Positions 18,489-27,774 of a DNA stretch of 64,000 nt are shown here, one piece after another. A program made the position numbers and the translations under genes. The notes below the pieces were generated by a model. That model was not told the origin of the DNA. It searched no databases and saw only the letters and a list, made by a program, of their open reading frames with translations. The stretch comes from Burkholderia lata (lineage in GTDB: Bacteria; Pseudomonadota; Gammaproteobacteria; Burkholderiales; Burkholderiaceae), in assembly GCF_902499335.1 (NCBI RefSeq), contig NZ_CABVQK010000002.1:496001-560000 (forward strand). The letters run 5' to 3'. Numbering within the stretch: the stretch's first letter is position 1; each line of letters starts with the position of its first letter.

Positions 18489-18529
18489 AAAGTGCGTGCG
18501 TGCCAGTCGGCGTCGGGCGGGGTGTACCG

Positions 18530-18571
18530 ATGCGTTGGCCGCGGCGCGACACTGTCCCGGTACCCCGTTGA
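18530..18571 (+). CDS. 13-codon leader ORF coupled to cobG
   Basis: ATG at 18530 follows GGGCGGGGTGTACC, a usable ribosome binding site just 3' of the riboswitch. The frame reads MRWPRRDTVPVPR, and its TGA overlaps the proposed TTG start of cobG (TTGA). It could deliver ribosomes to cobG, which has no Shine-Dalgarno of its own. Confidence 0.35.
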   Translation: MRWPRRDTVPVPR

Positions 18572-19971
18572 GTTCCGCCCCCGTTTCCATTCCTGCGTCG
18601 CCCATCGTGCGCCCGTCGGCCTGCCCGGGGCTCGTGCGCGTGGTCGCGGCCGCCGACGGCGGGCTGTGCCGGATCAAGCTGCCGGGCGGCCGGCTCGATG
18701 CGCGCCAGGCGCGTGCGATCGCCGCCGCCGCGCGTGCATTCGGCTCCGGCGCGATCGACGCGACCAATCGCGCGAATCTCCAGCTACGCGGCATTCGCGA
18801 CGGCGCGGCCGACGCGCTGACGCGCGCGCTGCTCGAAGCGGGTCTCGGTCCGTCCGTCGATGCCACCTCGAATGCAGCGGCCGACGCGGCTGCGCTCGCC
18901 GCGAGCGACGACGTCCGCAACGTGATGCTCAGCCCGCTCGCCGGCCATGATCCTGCCGCGCTCGTCGACAGTCGCGCGCTCGCCGCGCCGCTCTTCGCCA
19001 TGCTGGCGCGCGAGCCACGCCGCGGCGAGCTGTCGCCGAAATTCTCGATCCAGCTCGATGGCGGCGAATCGGTTGCGGCGCTCGATCATCCGCACGACAT
19101 CTGGCTGGCCGCCTGGCATCGCGGCGACGGTGCGGTGCGCGTCGCGGCCGGACTGGCCGGCTGCCCGCCGGTCGCGCTCGACGCCTCGCCCGCTTCGGTC
19201 GACGTAGCGCCCGATCAAGGCGTCGCGCTGGTCCGCGCGCTGCTGCTTGCGTTCCTCGATCTCGCGCCGGCGGACGTCACGCGCATGCGCGCGCTGCTCG
19301 CAACATGCGGCGAACGCGCGTTGCTCGAACGCGCGCAGCATTATTTGCCCTTCCCGCTCGCGGCCGATCCTGAACTCGCCGGCTGGCGCCGCACGCACAC
19401 CGACCCGGCGCTGCGTTTCGGCGTGCGTCCGTCGCTCGATGCGGCGCGCTGCAACGTCGGCGCGCAATTCGTGCTCGGCCGGCTCGATGCATCACAACTG
19501 GAACAGCTCGCCGCGCTGGCCGAAACCGACGGGGACGGCACGCTGTCGATGACGCCATGGCAAGGCGTGTTCCTGCATCGCGTATCGCGCGAACGCGCGC
19601 CGGCCACGCTCGATGCGCTCGCGTCGCTCGGCCTCGTCTGCGTGTCGTCCGACCCGCTGGCGACGCTCGTTGCATGCACCGGCAGCGCGGGCTGCGCGAA
19701 GGCGCACGCCGACACGAAACACGATGCGCTCGCACTCGCCGCGCGCATCGGCCAAGCGGTCGACGTGCACCTGACGGGCTGCGAACGCCACTGTGCGCTG
19801 CCGCATCCCGCGACGTACACGCTCGTCGCGGTTGCGCCCGCGCACTACGACCTTTACCGGCGCGACGCCGCTGCGGGCCTCGGCGCCCCGCTCGCGCGCC
19901 ATCTGACGATTGACCAGGCCGCGGCCCGTTTGACGGGTACGCGGCACAGCCAGGACACCACCGATGCTTGA
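18568..19971 (+). CDS. cobG: Precorrin-3B synthase
   Basis: The protein (467 residues from the TTG at 18568) resembles nitrite/sulfite reductases and carries the CobG signature. VRPSACPGLVRVVAAADGGL is near the N-terminus, and the 4Fe-4S ligands are ACTGSAGCAKAH and HLTGCERHCALPHP (C-x5-C and C-x3-C). CobG uses oxygen to convert precorrin-3A to precorrin-3B, the hallmark of the aerobic pathway. The start is uncertain: GTG at 18496, TTG at 18568 and GTG at 18607 are in frame, and none has a good ribosome binding site; TTG is favoured because it overlaps the leader ORF. Its end overlaps cobH by 8 bp. Confidence 0.92.
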   Translation: MSSAPVSIPASPIVRPSACPGLVRVVAAADGGLCRIKLPGGRLDARQARAIAAAARAFGSGAIDATNRANLQLRGIRDGAADALTRALLEAGLGPSVDATSNAAADAAALAASDDVRNVMLSPLAGHDPAALVDSRALAAPLFAMLAREPRRGELSPKFSIQLDGGESVAALDHPHDIWLAAWHRGDGAVRVAAGLAGCPPVALDASPASVDVAPDQGVALVRALLLAFLDLAPADVTRMRALLATCGERALLERAQHYLPFPLAADPELAGWRRTHTDPALRFGVRPSLDAARCNVGAQFVLGRLDASQLEQLAALAETDGDGTLSMTPWQGVFLHRVSRERAPATLDALASLGLVCVSSDPLATLVACTGSAGCAKAHADTKHDALALAARIGQAVDVHLTGCERHCALPHPATYTLVAVAPAHYDLYRRDAAAGLGAPLARHLTIDQAAARLTGTRHSQDTTDA

Positions 19972-20590
19972 CTACATTCGCGACGGGCAGGAAATCTACC
20001 GCCAGTCGTTCGCGACGATCCGCGCCGAGGCCGACCTGTCGCAGGTTCCGCCCGACCTCGAGAAACTCGCGGTGCGCGTGATCCATGCGTGCGGGATGGT
20101 CGACGTCGTCTACGACCTGCGCTTTTCGGCCGGCGCCGGCACGGCGGGCCGCACGGCCCTTGCGGCCGGCGCGCCGATCCTGTGCGACGCGAGGATGGTC
20201 GCCGAAGGCATCACGCGTGCGCGGCTGCCGGCCGACAACCGCGTGATCTGCACGCTCGGCGAGCCCGAGGTGCCCGATCTCGCGCGACATCTCGGCAACA
20301 CGCGTTCGGCCGCCGCGCTCGAACTGTGGCGTCCGCATCTCGCGGGCAGCGTCGTCGTGATCGGCAATGCGCCGACCGCGCTGTTCCACCTGCTCGACAT
20401 GATCGACGCCGGCGCGCCGCGCCCCGCGCTGATCCTCGGTTTCCCGGTCGGCTTCATCGGCGCGGCCGAATCGAAGGCACTGCTCGATGCCGACAGCCGC
20501 GGCGTGCCGTACGTCGCGCTGCTCGGCCGGCGCGGCGGCAGCGCGATGGCGGCGGCGGCGGTCAATGCGCTCGCGACGGAGGTCGAATGA
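19964..20590 (+). CDS. cobH: Precorrin-8X methylmutase
   Basis: The 208-residue protein moves the C11 methyl group to C12, giving hydrogenobyrinate. The catalytic histidine is in [20 protein letters not shown] (about residue 41), and [15 protein letters not shown] and [16 protein letters not shown] are family motifs. It overlaps cobG by 8 bp and cobI by 4 bp (ATGA), so expression is coupled within the riboswitch-controlled operon. Confidence 0.96.
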   Translation: MLDYIRDGQEIYRQSFATIRAEADLSQVPPDLEKLAVRVIHACGMVDVVYDLRFSAGAGTAGRTALAAGAPILCDARMVAEGITRARLPADNRVICTLGEPEVPDLARHLGNTRSAAALELWRPHLAGSVVVIGNAPTALFHLLDMIDAGAPRPALILGFPVGFIGAAESKALLDADSRGVPYVALLGRRGGSAMAAAAVNALATEVE

Positions 20591-21321
20591 CGACCGCGCG
20601 CGGACGCTTGTTCGGGGTCGGCGTTGGCCCCGGCGATCCTGAACTGATGACGATCAAGGCGCTGCGCGTGCTGCAGGCCGCGCCCGTGGTCGCGTATTTC
20701 GTCGCGAAGGGCAAGAAAGGCAATGCGTACGGCATCGTCGAAGCGCACCTGCGGGACGGGCAGACGCAACTGCCGCTCGTCTATCCGGTGACGACCGAGG
20801 CGCTGCCGCCGCCGCTGTGCTACGAGACGGTGATCGCCGACTTCTACGATACGGCCGCCGAGATCGTTGCCGCGCATCTCGACGCAGGGCGCGACGTCGC
20901 GGTGATCTGCGAAGGCGATCCGTTCTTCTACGGCTCGTACATGTACCTGCATGACCGCCTCGCGCCGCGCTATGACACCGAGGTGATCCCCGGCGTATGC
21001 GCGATGCTCGGCGGCACGGCCGTGCTCGGCCAGCCGCTCGTCTATCGCAACCAGAGCCTGTCCGTGCTGTCGGGCGTGCTCCCCGAGCATGAACTGCGCG
21101 AGCGGCTCGCGCGGGCCGACGCGGCCGTCGTGATGAAGCTCGGCCGCAACTTCGACAAGGTTCGGCGCGTGCTCGACGAACTGGGGCTCGCGAAACGCGC
21201 GCTGTATGTCGAGCGCGCGACGATGGCGAGCCAGCGCATCGTGCCGCTCGACGAAGTCGATCCGATGGCGTCGCCGTATTTCTCGCTGCTCGTCGTGCCG
21301 GGGGAAAAATGGCAAGGATGA
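20587..21321 (+). CDS. cobI: Precorrin-2 C20-methyltransferase
   Basis: The 244-residue SAM-dependent enzyme methylates C20 of precorrin-2. The opening [20 protein letters not shown] is the SAM-binding motif, and [19 protein letters not shown] and [17 protein letters not shown] are typical of CobI/CbiL. It starts in an ATGA overlap with cobH and overlaps the next gene by 13 bp. Confidence 0.96.
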   Translation: MTTARGRLFGVGVGPGDPELMTIKALRVLQAAPVVAYFVAKGKKGNAYGIVEAHLRDGQTQLPLVYPVTTEALPPPLCYETVIADFYDTAAEIVAAHLDAGRDVAVICEGDPFFYGSYMYLHDRLAPRYDTEVIPGVCAMLGGTAVLGQPLVYRNQSLSVLSGVLPEHELRERLARADAAVVMKLGRNFDKVRRVLDELGLAKRALYVERATMASQRIVPLDEVDPMASPYFSLLVVPGEKWQG

Positions 21322-23036
21322 CGACCCCGCCCGCGATCGTGATTCTCGGCGCGGGTGCGCTCGATACCGCGCGGCGCATCCAGGCGCGCTATCCGGGTGC
21401 GCTCGTGCATGGCCTCGCAGCGCGCGTCGCGGCCGACGTGCCGTACGACGATCTCGGTGCGCACCTGCGTGAACTCTATGCACGCGGGCTGCCGATCGTC
21501 GCGCTGTGCGCGGCCGGCATCGTGATCCGCTGCATCGCCCCCGCACTCGCCGACAAGGGCGTCGAGCCGCCCGTGCTCGCGGTGGCGGAAGACGGTTCGG
21601 CCGTCGTGCCGCTGCTCGGCGGGCTGACGGGTGTCAACGTGATGGCGCGCGAAATCGCCGCATGCGTTGGTGTTGCACCGGCGATCACGACGAGCGGCGA
21701 ACTGCGTTTCGGCGCGTGCGTGCTCAATCCGCCGGAAGGCTATGCGCTCGCCGATCTCGCGCAGGGCAAGCGCTTCGTGTCCGATCTGCTCGCGGGCACG
21801 TCGACTCGCATCGACGGCGCGGCGCCGTGGCTCGACGATGTCGCGCTGCCGCGCGACGATGCGGCCGCGCATGCGATCCGCGTGACACCCGATGCATGGC
21901 GCGGCACACGCGACGAACTCGTGATTCATCCGCGCAGCGTGGTGGTCGGCGTCGATGCGCAGGCTATCCACGGCGATGAAGCGCTCGCTGCGCGCATCGA
22001 CGCCGCTCTCGATGCGCAAGGTCTCGCGCGGCTGGCGCTCGCGGCCATCGTCGCGCCCGCATCGGCAATCGGTGATGGCGTGCTGGAAGAAGCGGCGCAA
22101 ACGCTCGACGTGCCGTTGCGCTTCGTCGATGCCGACAGTGACGGCGACGCACCCACCGATGCGGCCGCCGCACTGCTTGGCCGCGCATTGCGCGTCGCAC
22201 ACACGCTGCGTGCCACGACGAACGGCATCGCATGCGCGGTTGCGTCGCATCCGGTCGATCCTGCCACGCTCGGCCGTGCGCGCGGCCGCCTGACGGTGCT
22301 CGGCCTCGGCCCGGGCGGCGCCGAGTGGCTCACGCCGGCCGCACGCGCCGCGCTCGCGAACGCGACCGACATCCTCGGCTACACGACCTACGTGAACATG
22401 GCCGGCCCGTTCCGCGGCGACCAGCGCGTGCACGGCACCGACAATCGCGAAGAGATGCAGCGCGCGCGCCATGCGTTCGAGCTCGCGGCCGAGGGCCGGC
22501 GCGTCGCGGTCGTGTCGTCGGGCGACCCGGGCGTATTCGCGATGGCCGCGGCCGTGCTCGAAGCGCTCGACGAAGCGCGCGACCCGCACTGGGCCGCGGT
22601 CGACCTGCGGGTGGAGCCCGGCATCTCGGCGTCGCTCGCGACGGCCGCGCAGGCCGGTGCGCCGCTTGGCCATGATTTCTGCGCGATCTCGCTGTCCGAC
22701 AACCTGAAGCCGTGGGACGTGATCGAGACGCGCCTGCGGCATGCGGCGCAGGCCGATCTCGTGATGGCGTTCTACAACCCGATTTCGCGTGCGCGGCCGT
22801 GGCAGCTCGATCGTGCGCTCGATGTCGTGCGCGCGCACCGCACGGCCGATACGGTGGTCGTGCTCGGCCGCGACATCGGCCGGCCGGGCGCAACGCTCGC
22901 GACGACGACGCTCGGCGCGCTGCGCAGCGACCAGGTCGACATGCGCACGATGGTGATCGTCGGCTCGTCGACGACGCGCCGTTTCGCGATCGGCAACGCC
23001 CGCGAGTGGGTCTATACGCCGCGCTGGTATCGCTGA
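21309..23036 (+). CDS. cobJ: CbiG-like domains fused to precorrin-3B C17-methyltransferase
   Basis: The 575-residue protein has a CbiG-like N-terminal half (about 1-315): [20 protein letters not shown], then [18 protein letters not shown] and [14 protein letters not shown]. It continues with a degenerate CobE/CbiG C-terminal domain beginning [12 protein letters not shown]. The C-terminal half (about 325-575) is CobJ/Cbi[34 protein letters not shown] and [13 protein letters not shown]. CobJ methylates C17 and drives ring contraction; CbiG opens the lactone in the cobalt-early route. It overlaps cobI by 13 bp and ends the operon 6 bp from a convergent MFS gene. Confidence 0.94.
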   Translation: MARMTTPPAIVILGAGALDTARRIQARYPGALVHGLAARVAADVPYDDLGAHLRELYARGLPIVALCAAGIVIRCIAPALADKGVEPPVLAVAEDGSAVVPLLGGLTGVNVMAREIAACVGVAPAITTSGELRFGACVLNPPEGYALADLAQGKRFVSDLLAGTSTRIDGAAPWLDDVALPRDDAAAHAIRVTPDAWRGTRDELVIHPRSVVVGVDAQAIHGDEALAARIDAALDAQGLARLALAAIVAPASAIGDGVLEEAAQTLDVPLRFVDADSDGDAPTDAAAALLGRALRVAHTLRATTNGIACAVASHPVDPATLGRARGRLTVLGLGPGGAEWLTPAARAALANATDILGYTTYVNMAGPFRGDQRVHGTDNREEMQRARHAFELAAEGRRVAVVSSGDPGVFAMAAAVLEALDEARDPHWAAVDLRVEPGISASLATAAQAGAPLGHDFCAISLSDNLKPWDVIETRLRHAAQADLVMAFYNPISRARPWQLDRALDVVRAHRTADTVVVLGRDIGRPGATLATTTLGALRSDQVDMRTMVIVGSSTTRRFAIGNAREWVYTPRWYR

Positions 23037-23042
23037 ATCCGG

Positions 23043-24251
23043 TTATCGCACCGGCGTGACGCTGCGCGCGTCGGCGTGCGCGGTGCCGGCTGCGCCGCCG
23101 GCGTGCCAGAACCGGTACACGAGCACGCCGACGATGGCCTGCGCCGCGACCACGAACGCGACGCAGCCGGCCCATCCCCACCGATGCCAGCCGGGCACCG
23201 GCAGGATCGAGCCGAGGCTGCCGCCGAAGTAATAGCAGGACAGGTAGATGCCGATCGCCGTCGAGCGCGCGCTCGACGCCGCCTGCGAGATGAACGTGTT
23301 GGCCGACGCCTGTTCGACGAACACGGCGGTCGAGCTGAGCGCGAGGCCGGCCAGGATCACCGGCACGCTGTCGGACAGCGTCAGCAGCGCCCCGCCGATC
23401 GCGAGCGCGGCCGCGGCAAGCCCTGGCGCGCGCGGGCCGCGATGCCGCGCGAGGCGCCCTGCCAGCGGGGTCACGACCACCGCCACCAGAAACACCGCAT
23501 AGATCGCGCCGATCCCGACCGTGCCGAAGCCGAACGGCGCGCGGGCCAGGCGCAAGCCGACGAACGTGAACGTCGCGACCTGCGACGCGAGCACGCACGC
23601 GCCGATCGCGAACGATGCGAGCAGCGGGCCGCGCGTGACGATGCGCCAGGACGGCCCCGCACCGCTATCCGCATCGTGTTCGACGCGACGCGCGATCGCG
23701 CCGGACGCCGGCAGGCTCGCGTAGATCGCAACGCCCGTGACGAGACACAGCGCCGCGACGACGTCGAGCGCATGCCGCCAGCCCCACATCGACGTCATCA
23801 GGTTGGTCGCGAAGCGGCCGGCGAACCCGCCGAGCGTCGTGCCGGCGACGAACAGCGCGCTGATCTCCGCCGACGTGCCGCGATCGAAACGCTCGGCGAT
23901 ATAGGCGATCGACAGTGCGAAGACGAACGGCATGACCAGGCCGGCGGCAAAGCGCGCGCCGAGAAACGACGCAAAGCTGCCCGCATGCGCAGACCACACG
24001 ACCGGCAGCGCGACGGCCATCGCCGCGAGCGAGATCGCGACGCGCCGCTCGACGCGCGCGGCCAGCACGCCGACGAACGGCGCGATAATGGCGACGGCCG
24101 TCGTGGTGGCGCTCACGCCCTGCCCCGCGCGCTCCGCGCTGACGCCGAAGGTGGCCGCGAGTTCGTGCAGGATCCCCTGCGTCGAATACAGATTGAGAAA
24201 CGCGGCGAAGCCGCAGAGAAAGAACGCGATGCGCGTGGTCCTGTCGTTCAT
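23043..24251 (-). CDS. MFS transporter (arabinose efflux/YnfM-like)
   Basis: The 402-residue protein has 12 predicted membrane helices and the opening RIAFFLCGFAAFLNLYSTQG, typical of YnfM/AraJ-like efflux permeases (a TQ motif after helix 1). The ATG at 24251 was chosen for this start. It is divergent from a LysR regulator with a 94-bp gap that should contain shared control sites. Likely an exporter of a small organic compound; the substrate is unknown. Confidence 0.9.
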   Translation of the reverse strand: MNDRTTRIAFFLCGFAAFLNLYSTQGILHELAATFGVSAERAGQGVSATTTAVAIIAPFVGVLAARVERRVAISLAAMAVALPVVWSAHAGSFASFLGARFAAGLVMPFVFALSIAYIAERFDRGTSAEISALFVAGTTLGGFAGRFATNLMTSMWGWRHALDVVAALCLVTGVAIYASLPASGAIARRVEHDADSGAGPSWRIVTRGPLLASFAIGACVLASQVATFTFVGLRLARAPFGFGTVGIGAIYAVFLVAVVVTPLAGRLARHRGPRAPGLAAAALAIGGALLTLSDSVPVILAGLALSSTAVFVEQASANTFISQAASSARSTAIGIYLSCYYFGGSLGSILPVPGWHRWGWAGCVAFVVAAQAIVGVLVYRFWHAGGAAGTAHADARSVTPVR

Positions 24252-24345
24252 CGGAGCTGCCTGGTCGTCGATGCCGACAGTCTGACGAGTGCGCCGCGTG
24301 CACGCCAATACCGTTTTCACCGCCATTGATACCGGAACGACAACA

Positions 24346-25248
24346 ATGCTCGACCTGCGCCGCCTCCGCTATTTCGTGGTCGTTGCCGACGAACTGCACT
24401 TCGGCCGCGCGGCGTTGCGCCTGCGGGTCGCGCAGCCACCGCTGACACGCCATATCGCCGCGCTGGAAAGCGAGCTCGGCGTGCGGCTGTTCGAGCGTTC
24501 GACGCGCGCGGTGCGGCTGACGCCGGAAGGCGCCGCGTTCCTCGACCATGCGCGCAACGTCGTCAGCGCAGCCGCCGAAGCCGAGGCGAGCGCGCGCAAG
24601 ATCGCGCAAGGCATCGCCGGGCGGATCGTGATCGGCTATGCGAGTTCGATCCCGATGTCCGACACGTTCCCGGACGTCATCCGCCACGCGAGCCGCACGA
24701 TGCCCGACGTCGAGCTCGCGTTTCGCGAGGCGGCGACCGCCAGCCAGCGCCAGCAGATTGCGGACGGCACGATGGACATCGGTTTCGGCTGGGCATGGGA
24801 CGGTGCGCCCGGCGTGCCGGTTGCGTCGCTCGTCGTGTCGCGCGAACCGCTCGTCGCGGCCGTGCCGGCCGCCGATCCGCTCGCGGGCCGTGCGAGTGTC
24901 GACATCGCGGAGCTTGCGGACGCAACCTTCGTCACCTTTCCGCCCGGTTACGGCTCGGCATTGACCGCGGCCCTGGACGACCTGTGCGCGCAAGCCGGAT
25001 TCGCGCCGCGGATCGGCGCGACCGCGGCACAGATCACGACGCTCGTGTCGCTGGTGGCCGCCGAGCGCGGCATCGCGATCGTGCCGGGCTTCACGGCCAC
25101 GCTGCAGCGTCCGGGCGTCGTCTACGTGCCGCTCGCCGGCACCCGCGCGGTCGAACAGATCGTGTCGTGGAACGAGCCGTTCGCGTCGGCGTGCGTCGAG
25201 CGCTTCGTCGCACTGGCACGCTCGCTTGCGCAGCCGGCATCGGCCTGA
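24346..25248 (+). CDS. LysR-family transcriptional regulator
   Basis: The 300-residue protein has the LysR helix-turn-helix at the N-terminus (MLDLRRLRYFVVVADELHFG, then RVAQPPLTRHIAALESELG and LFERSTRAVRLTPEG). A periplasmic-binding-protein-like sensor domain follows from about residue 90. The ATG at 24346 gives the canonical start. It is divergent from the MFS gene, the common arrangement for a LysR activator of an efflux gene, so it probably regulates that transporter in response to a small ligand. Confidence 0.93.
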   Translation: MLDLRRLRYFVVVADELHFGRAALRLRVAQPPLTRHIAALESELGVRLFERSTRAVRLTPEGAAFLDHARNVVSAAAEAEASARKIAQGIAGRIVIGYASSIPMSDTFPDVIRHASRTMPDVELAFREAATASQRQQIADGTMDIGFGWAWDGAPGVPVASLVVSREPLVAAVPAADPLAGRASVDIAELADATFVTFPPGYGSALTAALDDLCAQAGFAPRIGATAAQITTLVSLVAAERGIAIVPGFTATLQRPGVVYVPLAGTRAVEQIVSWNEPFASACVERFVALARSLAQPASA

Positions 25249-25498
25249 TGCATGGCGAGTGAAGTGCGTCGGACCTCGCGCGATCGATCGGGAAAATCGC
25301 CCGCGTCACGCATTCCGGAACTGTGTGGAATCGGCAAGATCGTTACGTATCGGGAATCAAATAACAAAAAGAACTCCTGACTATTCACTATTCGACGCGA
25401 ATCCTCCAAGATGGGCACGCCGCCGGCCGGGCATGCCCGGTCGCCCGACCGGCGGCGATACGCGGGCCAGCGTATCCCTCTTCCACTTGGAGAACACA

Positions 25499-26854
25499 AT
25501 GAACAACAATGTGTTGCCGCGTTTCATCCCGCGCGCATTCGCCGCGGGTTGCCTTCTTGCAGTGGCGAGCGTGTCCCAGGGCGCCGGCGTCTATGCGCCC
25601 TATGTCGACGTGACGCTCTATCCGACGCCGCTCGTCGACCAGATCGGCGTCCGGCAAGGCATCCAGCAGTTCACGCTCGCGTTCGTGGTCGCGGGCAACG
25701 GTTGTGTGCCGTCGTGGGGCGGCGTGCAGCCGATCGGCAACGGCGCGAGCGGCGGCCTGCTGACCGCGCTGTCGACGTCGATCGCGAGCTATCGCGCGAA
25801 AGGCGGCGAAGTGGCCGTGTCGTTCGGCGGCGCGAACGGCACGCCGCTGATGCAGGCATGCTCGACGGTCCCCGCGCTGGCGAGCGCATACCAGACCGTG
25901 ATCGACACGTACGGCCTCACGCACCTCGACTTCGACATCGAGGGCGTGTCGCAGCTGGACACGGCCGCGGTCGCACGCAACTTCCAGGCGGTCACGCAGC
26001 TGCAGGCGAGCTATGCGGCGAAAGGCAAGCCGCTGCACGTCACGCTGACATTGCCGACGATGCCGACCGGGCTTACGCAGGACGGCCTGAACGTCGTCAA
26101 CGCGGCGATCTCGAACAAGACCGTGTTCGACGCAGTGAACGTGATGGCGATGGACTACGGCCCCGCGAACATCGACATGGGCGCGGCCGCGATCAGTGCC
26201 GCGCAGGCGCTCTACTCGCAACTCGATACGGCCTTCAAGTCGGCCGGCCAGCCGAAGACCAATGCCCAGCTCTGGCAGATGGTCGGCGTCACGCCGATGA
26301 TCGGCGTGAACGACGTGCAGGGCGAAACCTTCACGCTTGCGAATGCGCAGAGCGTGCTGAACGCGGCGGTCAGCAACGGCTACGGCTTCTTCGGCAACTG
26401 GTCGGTCGGTCGCGATCAGGCGTGCGCGTCAGGCGGCACGTCTGCATCGCCGACCTGCTCGGGCGTCACGCAGCAGCCGTACGCATTCGCGACGATCTTC
26501 AAGCAGCTCGACGGCAAGTGGGGCGCGGGCGTCACGCAGGATCCGAACTACGGCGGCGGCTCGGACGGCGGCACGCCGCAGCCGGGCGCGCCCTGGGCGG
26601 CCGGCCAGGTCTATACGGCCGGCGCGACGGTCACCTACCAGGGCACGACGTATCAGGCGCAATGGTGGACGCAGGGCGACGTGCCCGGCCAGGCCGCCGT
26701 GTGGAAGCCGGTCGGCGGCGGCACGGCCACGTGGTCGGCAACCACCGCGTATTCGGGCGGCACCTGCGTGATGTACCAGGGCGCGAAATACTGCGCGAAA
26801 TGGTGGACGCAGGGCGACAACCCGAGTGCGGGCGGTGTGTGGGTGAAATCGTGA
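25499..26854 (+). CDS. Secreted GH18 chitinase with two C-terminal chitin-binding modules
   Basis: The 451-residue protein has a signal peptide ending near SVSQGAG, then a glycoside hydrolase 18 barrel. The catalytic strand reads LTHLDFDIEG (DxDxE; the last Glu is the acid), and VNVMAMDYGPANIDMG holds the YxN-type substrate region. Two CBM5/12 modules follow (about 355-400 and 408-451), each with the aromatic AQWWTQGD or AKWWTQGD motif. It hydrolyses chitin outside the cell. An AT-rich 250-bp region lies upstream, and GGAG precedes the start. The gene stands alone and is convergent with the iclR gene. Confidence 0.93.
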   Translation: MNNNVLPRFIPRAFAAGCLLAVASVSQGAGVYAPYVDVTLYPTPLVDQIGVRQGIQQFTLAFVVAGNGCVPSWGGVQPIGNGASGGLLTALSTSIASYRAKGGEVAVSFGGANGTPLMQACSTVPALASAYQTVIDTYGLTHLDFDIEGVSQLDTAAVARNFQAVTQLQASYAAKGKPLHVTLTLPTMPTGLTQDGLNVVNAAISNKTVFDAVNVMAMDYGPANIDMGAAAISAAQALYSQLDTAFKSAGQPKTNAQLWQMVGVTPMIGVNDVQGETFTLANAQSVLNAAVSNGYGFFGNWSVGRDQACASGGTSASPTCSGVTQQPYAFATIFKQLDGKWGAGVTQDPNYGGGSDGGTPQPGAPWAAGQVYTAGATVTYQGTTYQAQWWTQGDVPGQAAVWKPVGGGTATWSATTAYSGGTCVMYQGAKYCAKWWTQGDNPSAGGVWVKS

Positions 26855-26970
26855 TGCGGCGTAGCGGCCGTCGCTAGGCCCCGGGCCTGCGCATCAGGGG
26901 CCGTTCACGGCGATCGATGCCGGATCGCCGGCGGACGGCCCGCTGGTCGGCGCACCCTGCCCGCCCGCCG

Positions 26971-27714
26971 TCAGCCGCGCGCGTGCTCGGCCAGCAGCCT
27001 GGCCTTCGCGTCGACGAGCAGCGCCGCATGCGTATCGCGATGCTGGCGGATCCGCTCGGTCGGCCCGACCACCGACAGCCCGTACCAGTCGCCGTCGAGC
27101 GTCAGCGCGACCGCAATGGCCGACAGCTCGGGCGCGCTCTCGCCGAAGTTCTCGGCCCAGCCGAGTTCGCGAAACCGGGCGGTTTGCGCGACGAGCGCAG
27201 GGAGATCCGCCACCGTCGCGTCGGTGAAGCGCTCGAACGGCAATTGCGCGCCGAGCGCCTGCTGCGCGTCGCCCGCCAGTTCCGCGAAAATCGCCTTGCC
27301 GATCGAGTTTGCATGCAGCGGGCGCAGCTCGCCCGGCGCACGCGTATAGCGGATCGCCTGCTCGGATTCGACGACGTCGAGGTACGTGACGGACACGCCC
27401 TGGATCTTGCCGAGCACGGCCGTCTCGCGGCTCGCGTCGCGCAGCGCGACGAGATGCGGATGGACGATGTCGACGACCGGATCGGTCGCGTCGATCGCGG
27501 CGGCGATCGTCTGCAGGCGGCGCGTCGGGTAGTAGCCGCCGCGCTTGCGCACTTCGTACAGGTAGCCGCGGCTCACGAGCGTGCGCGCCATCGCGAGGCA
27601 GCTCGACGCCGGCACATTGAGCAGGCGCGCGAGTTCGGTGAGCGGCAGCGGCCGCCGTTCGGCGGCGAACAGCTCGAACAGGTCGAGCGTGCGGGCAACG
27701 AGTTTGACGTCCAT
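26971..27714 (-). CDS. IclR-family transcriptional regulator
   Basis: The 247-residue protein has the IclR N-terminal winged helix (LTELARLLNVPASSCLAMAR) and a GAF-like effector domain with RPLHANSIGKAIFAEL and ALTLDGDWYGLSVVGP. It is the last gene of the leftward catabolic operon, 60 bp after the acyl-CoA dehydrogenase, and probably controls it. A TGTGAAT palindrome upstream of the first gene is a candidate site. Confidence 0.9.
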   Translation of the reverse strand: MDVKLVARTLDLFELFAAERRPLPLTELARLLNVPASSCLAMARTLVSRGYLYEVRKRGGYYPTRRLQTIAAAIDATDPVVDIVHPHLVALRDASRETAVLGKIQGVSVTYLDVVESEQAIRYTRAPGELRPLHANSIGKAIFAELAGDAQQALGAQLPFERFTDATVADLPALVAQTARFRELGWAENFGESAPELSAIAVALTLDGDWYGLSVVGPTERIRQHRDTHAALLVDAKARLLAEHARG

Positions 27715-27774
27715 GACGAGTGCTTGAATCGGAACGGGAAATCGCGCACCGGGCCGGCCGCCGGGTCGATACGG

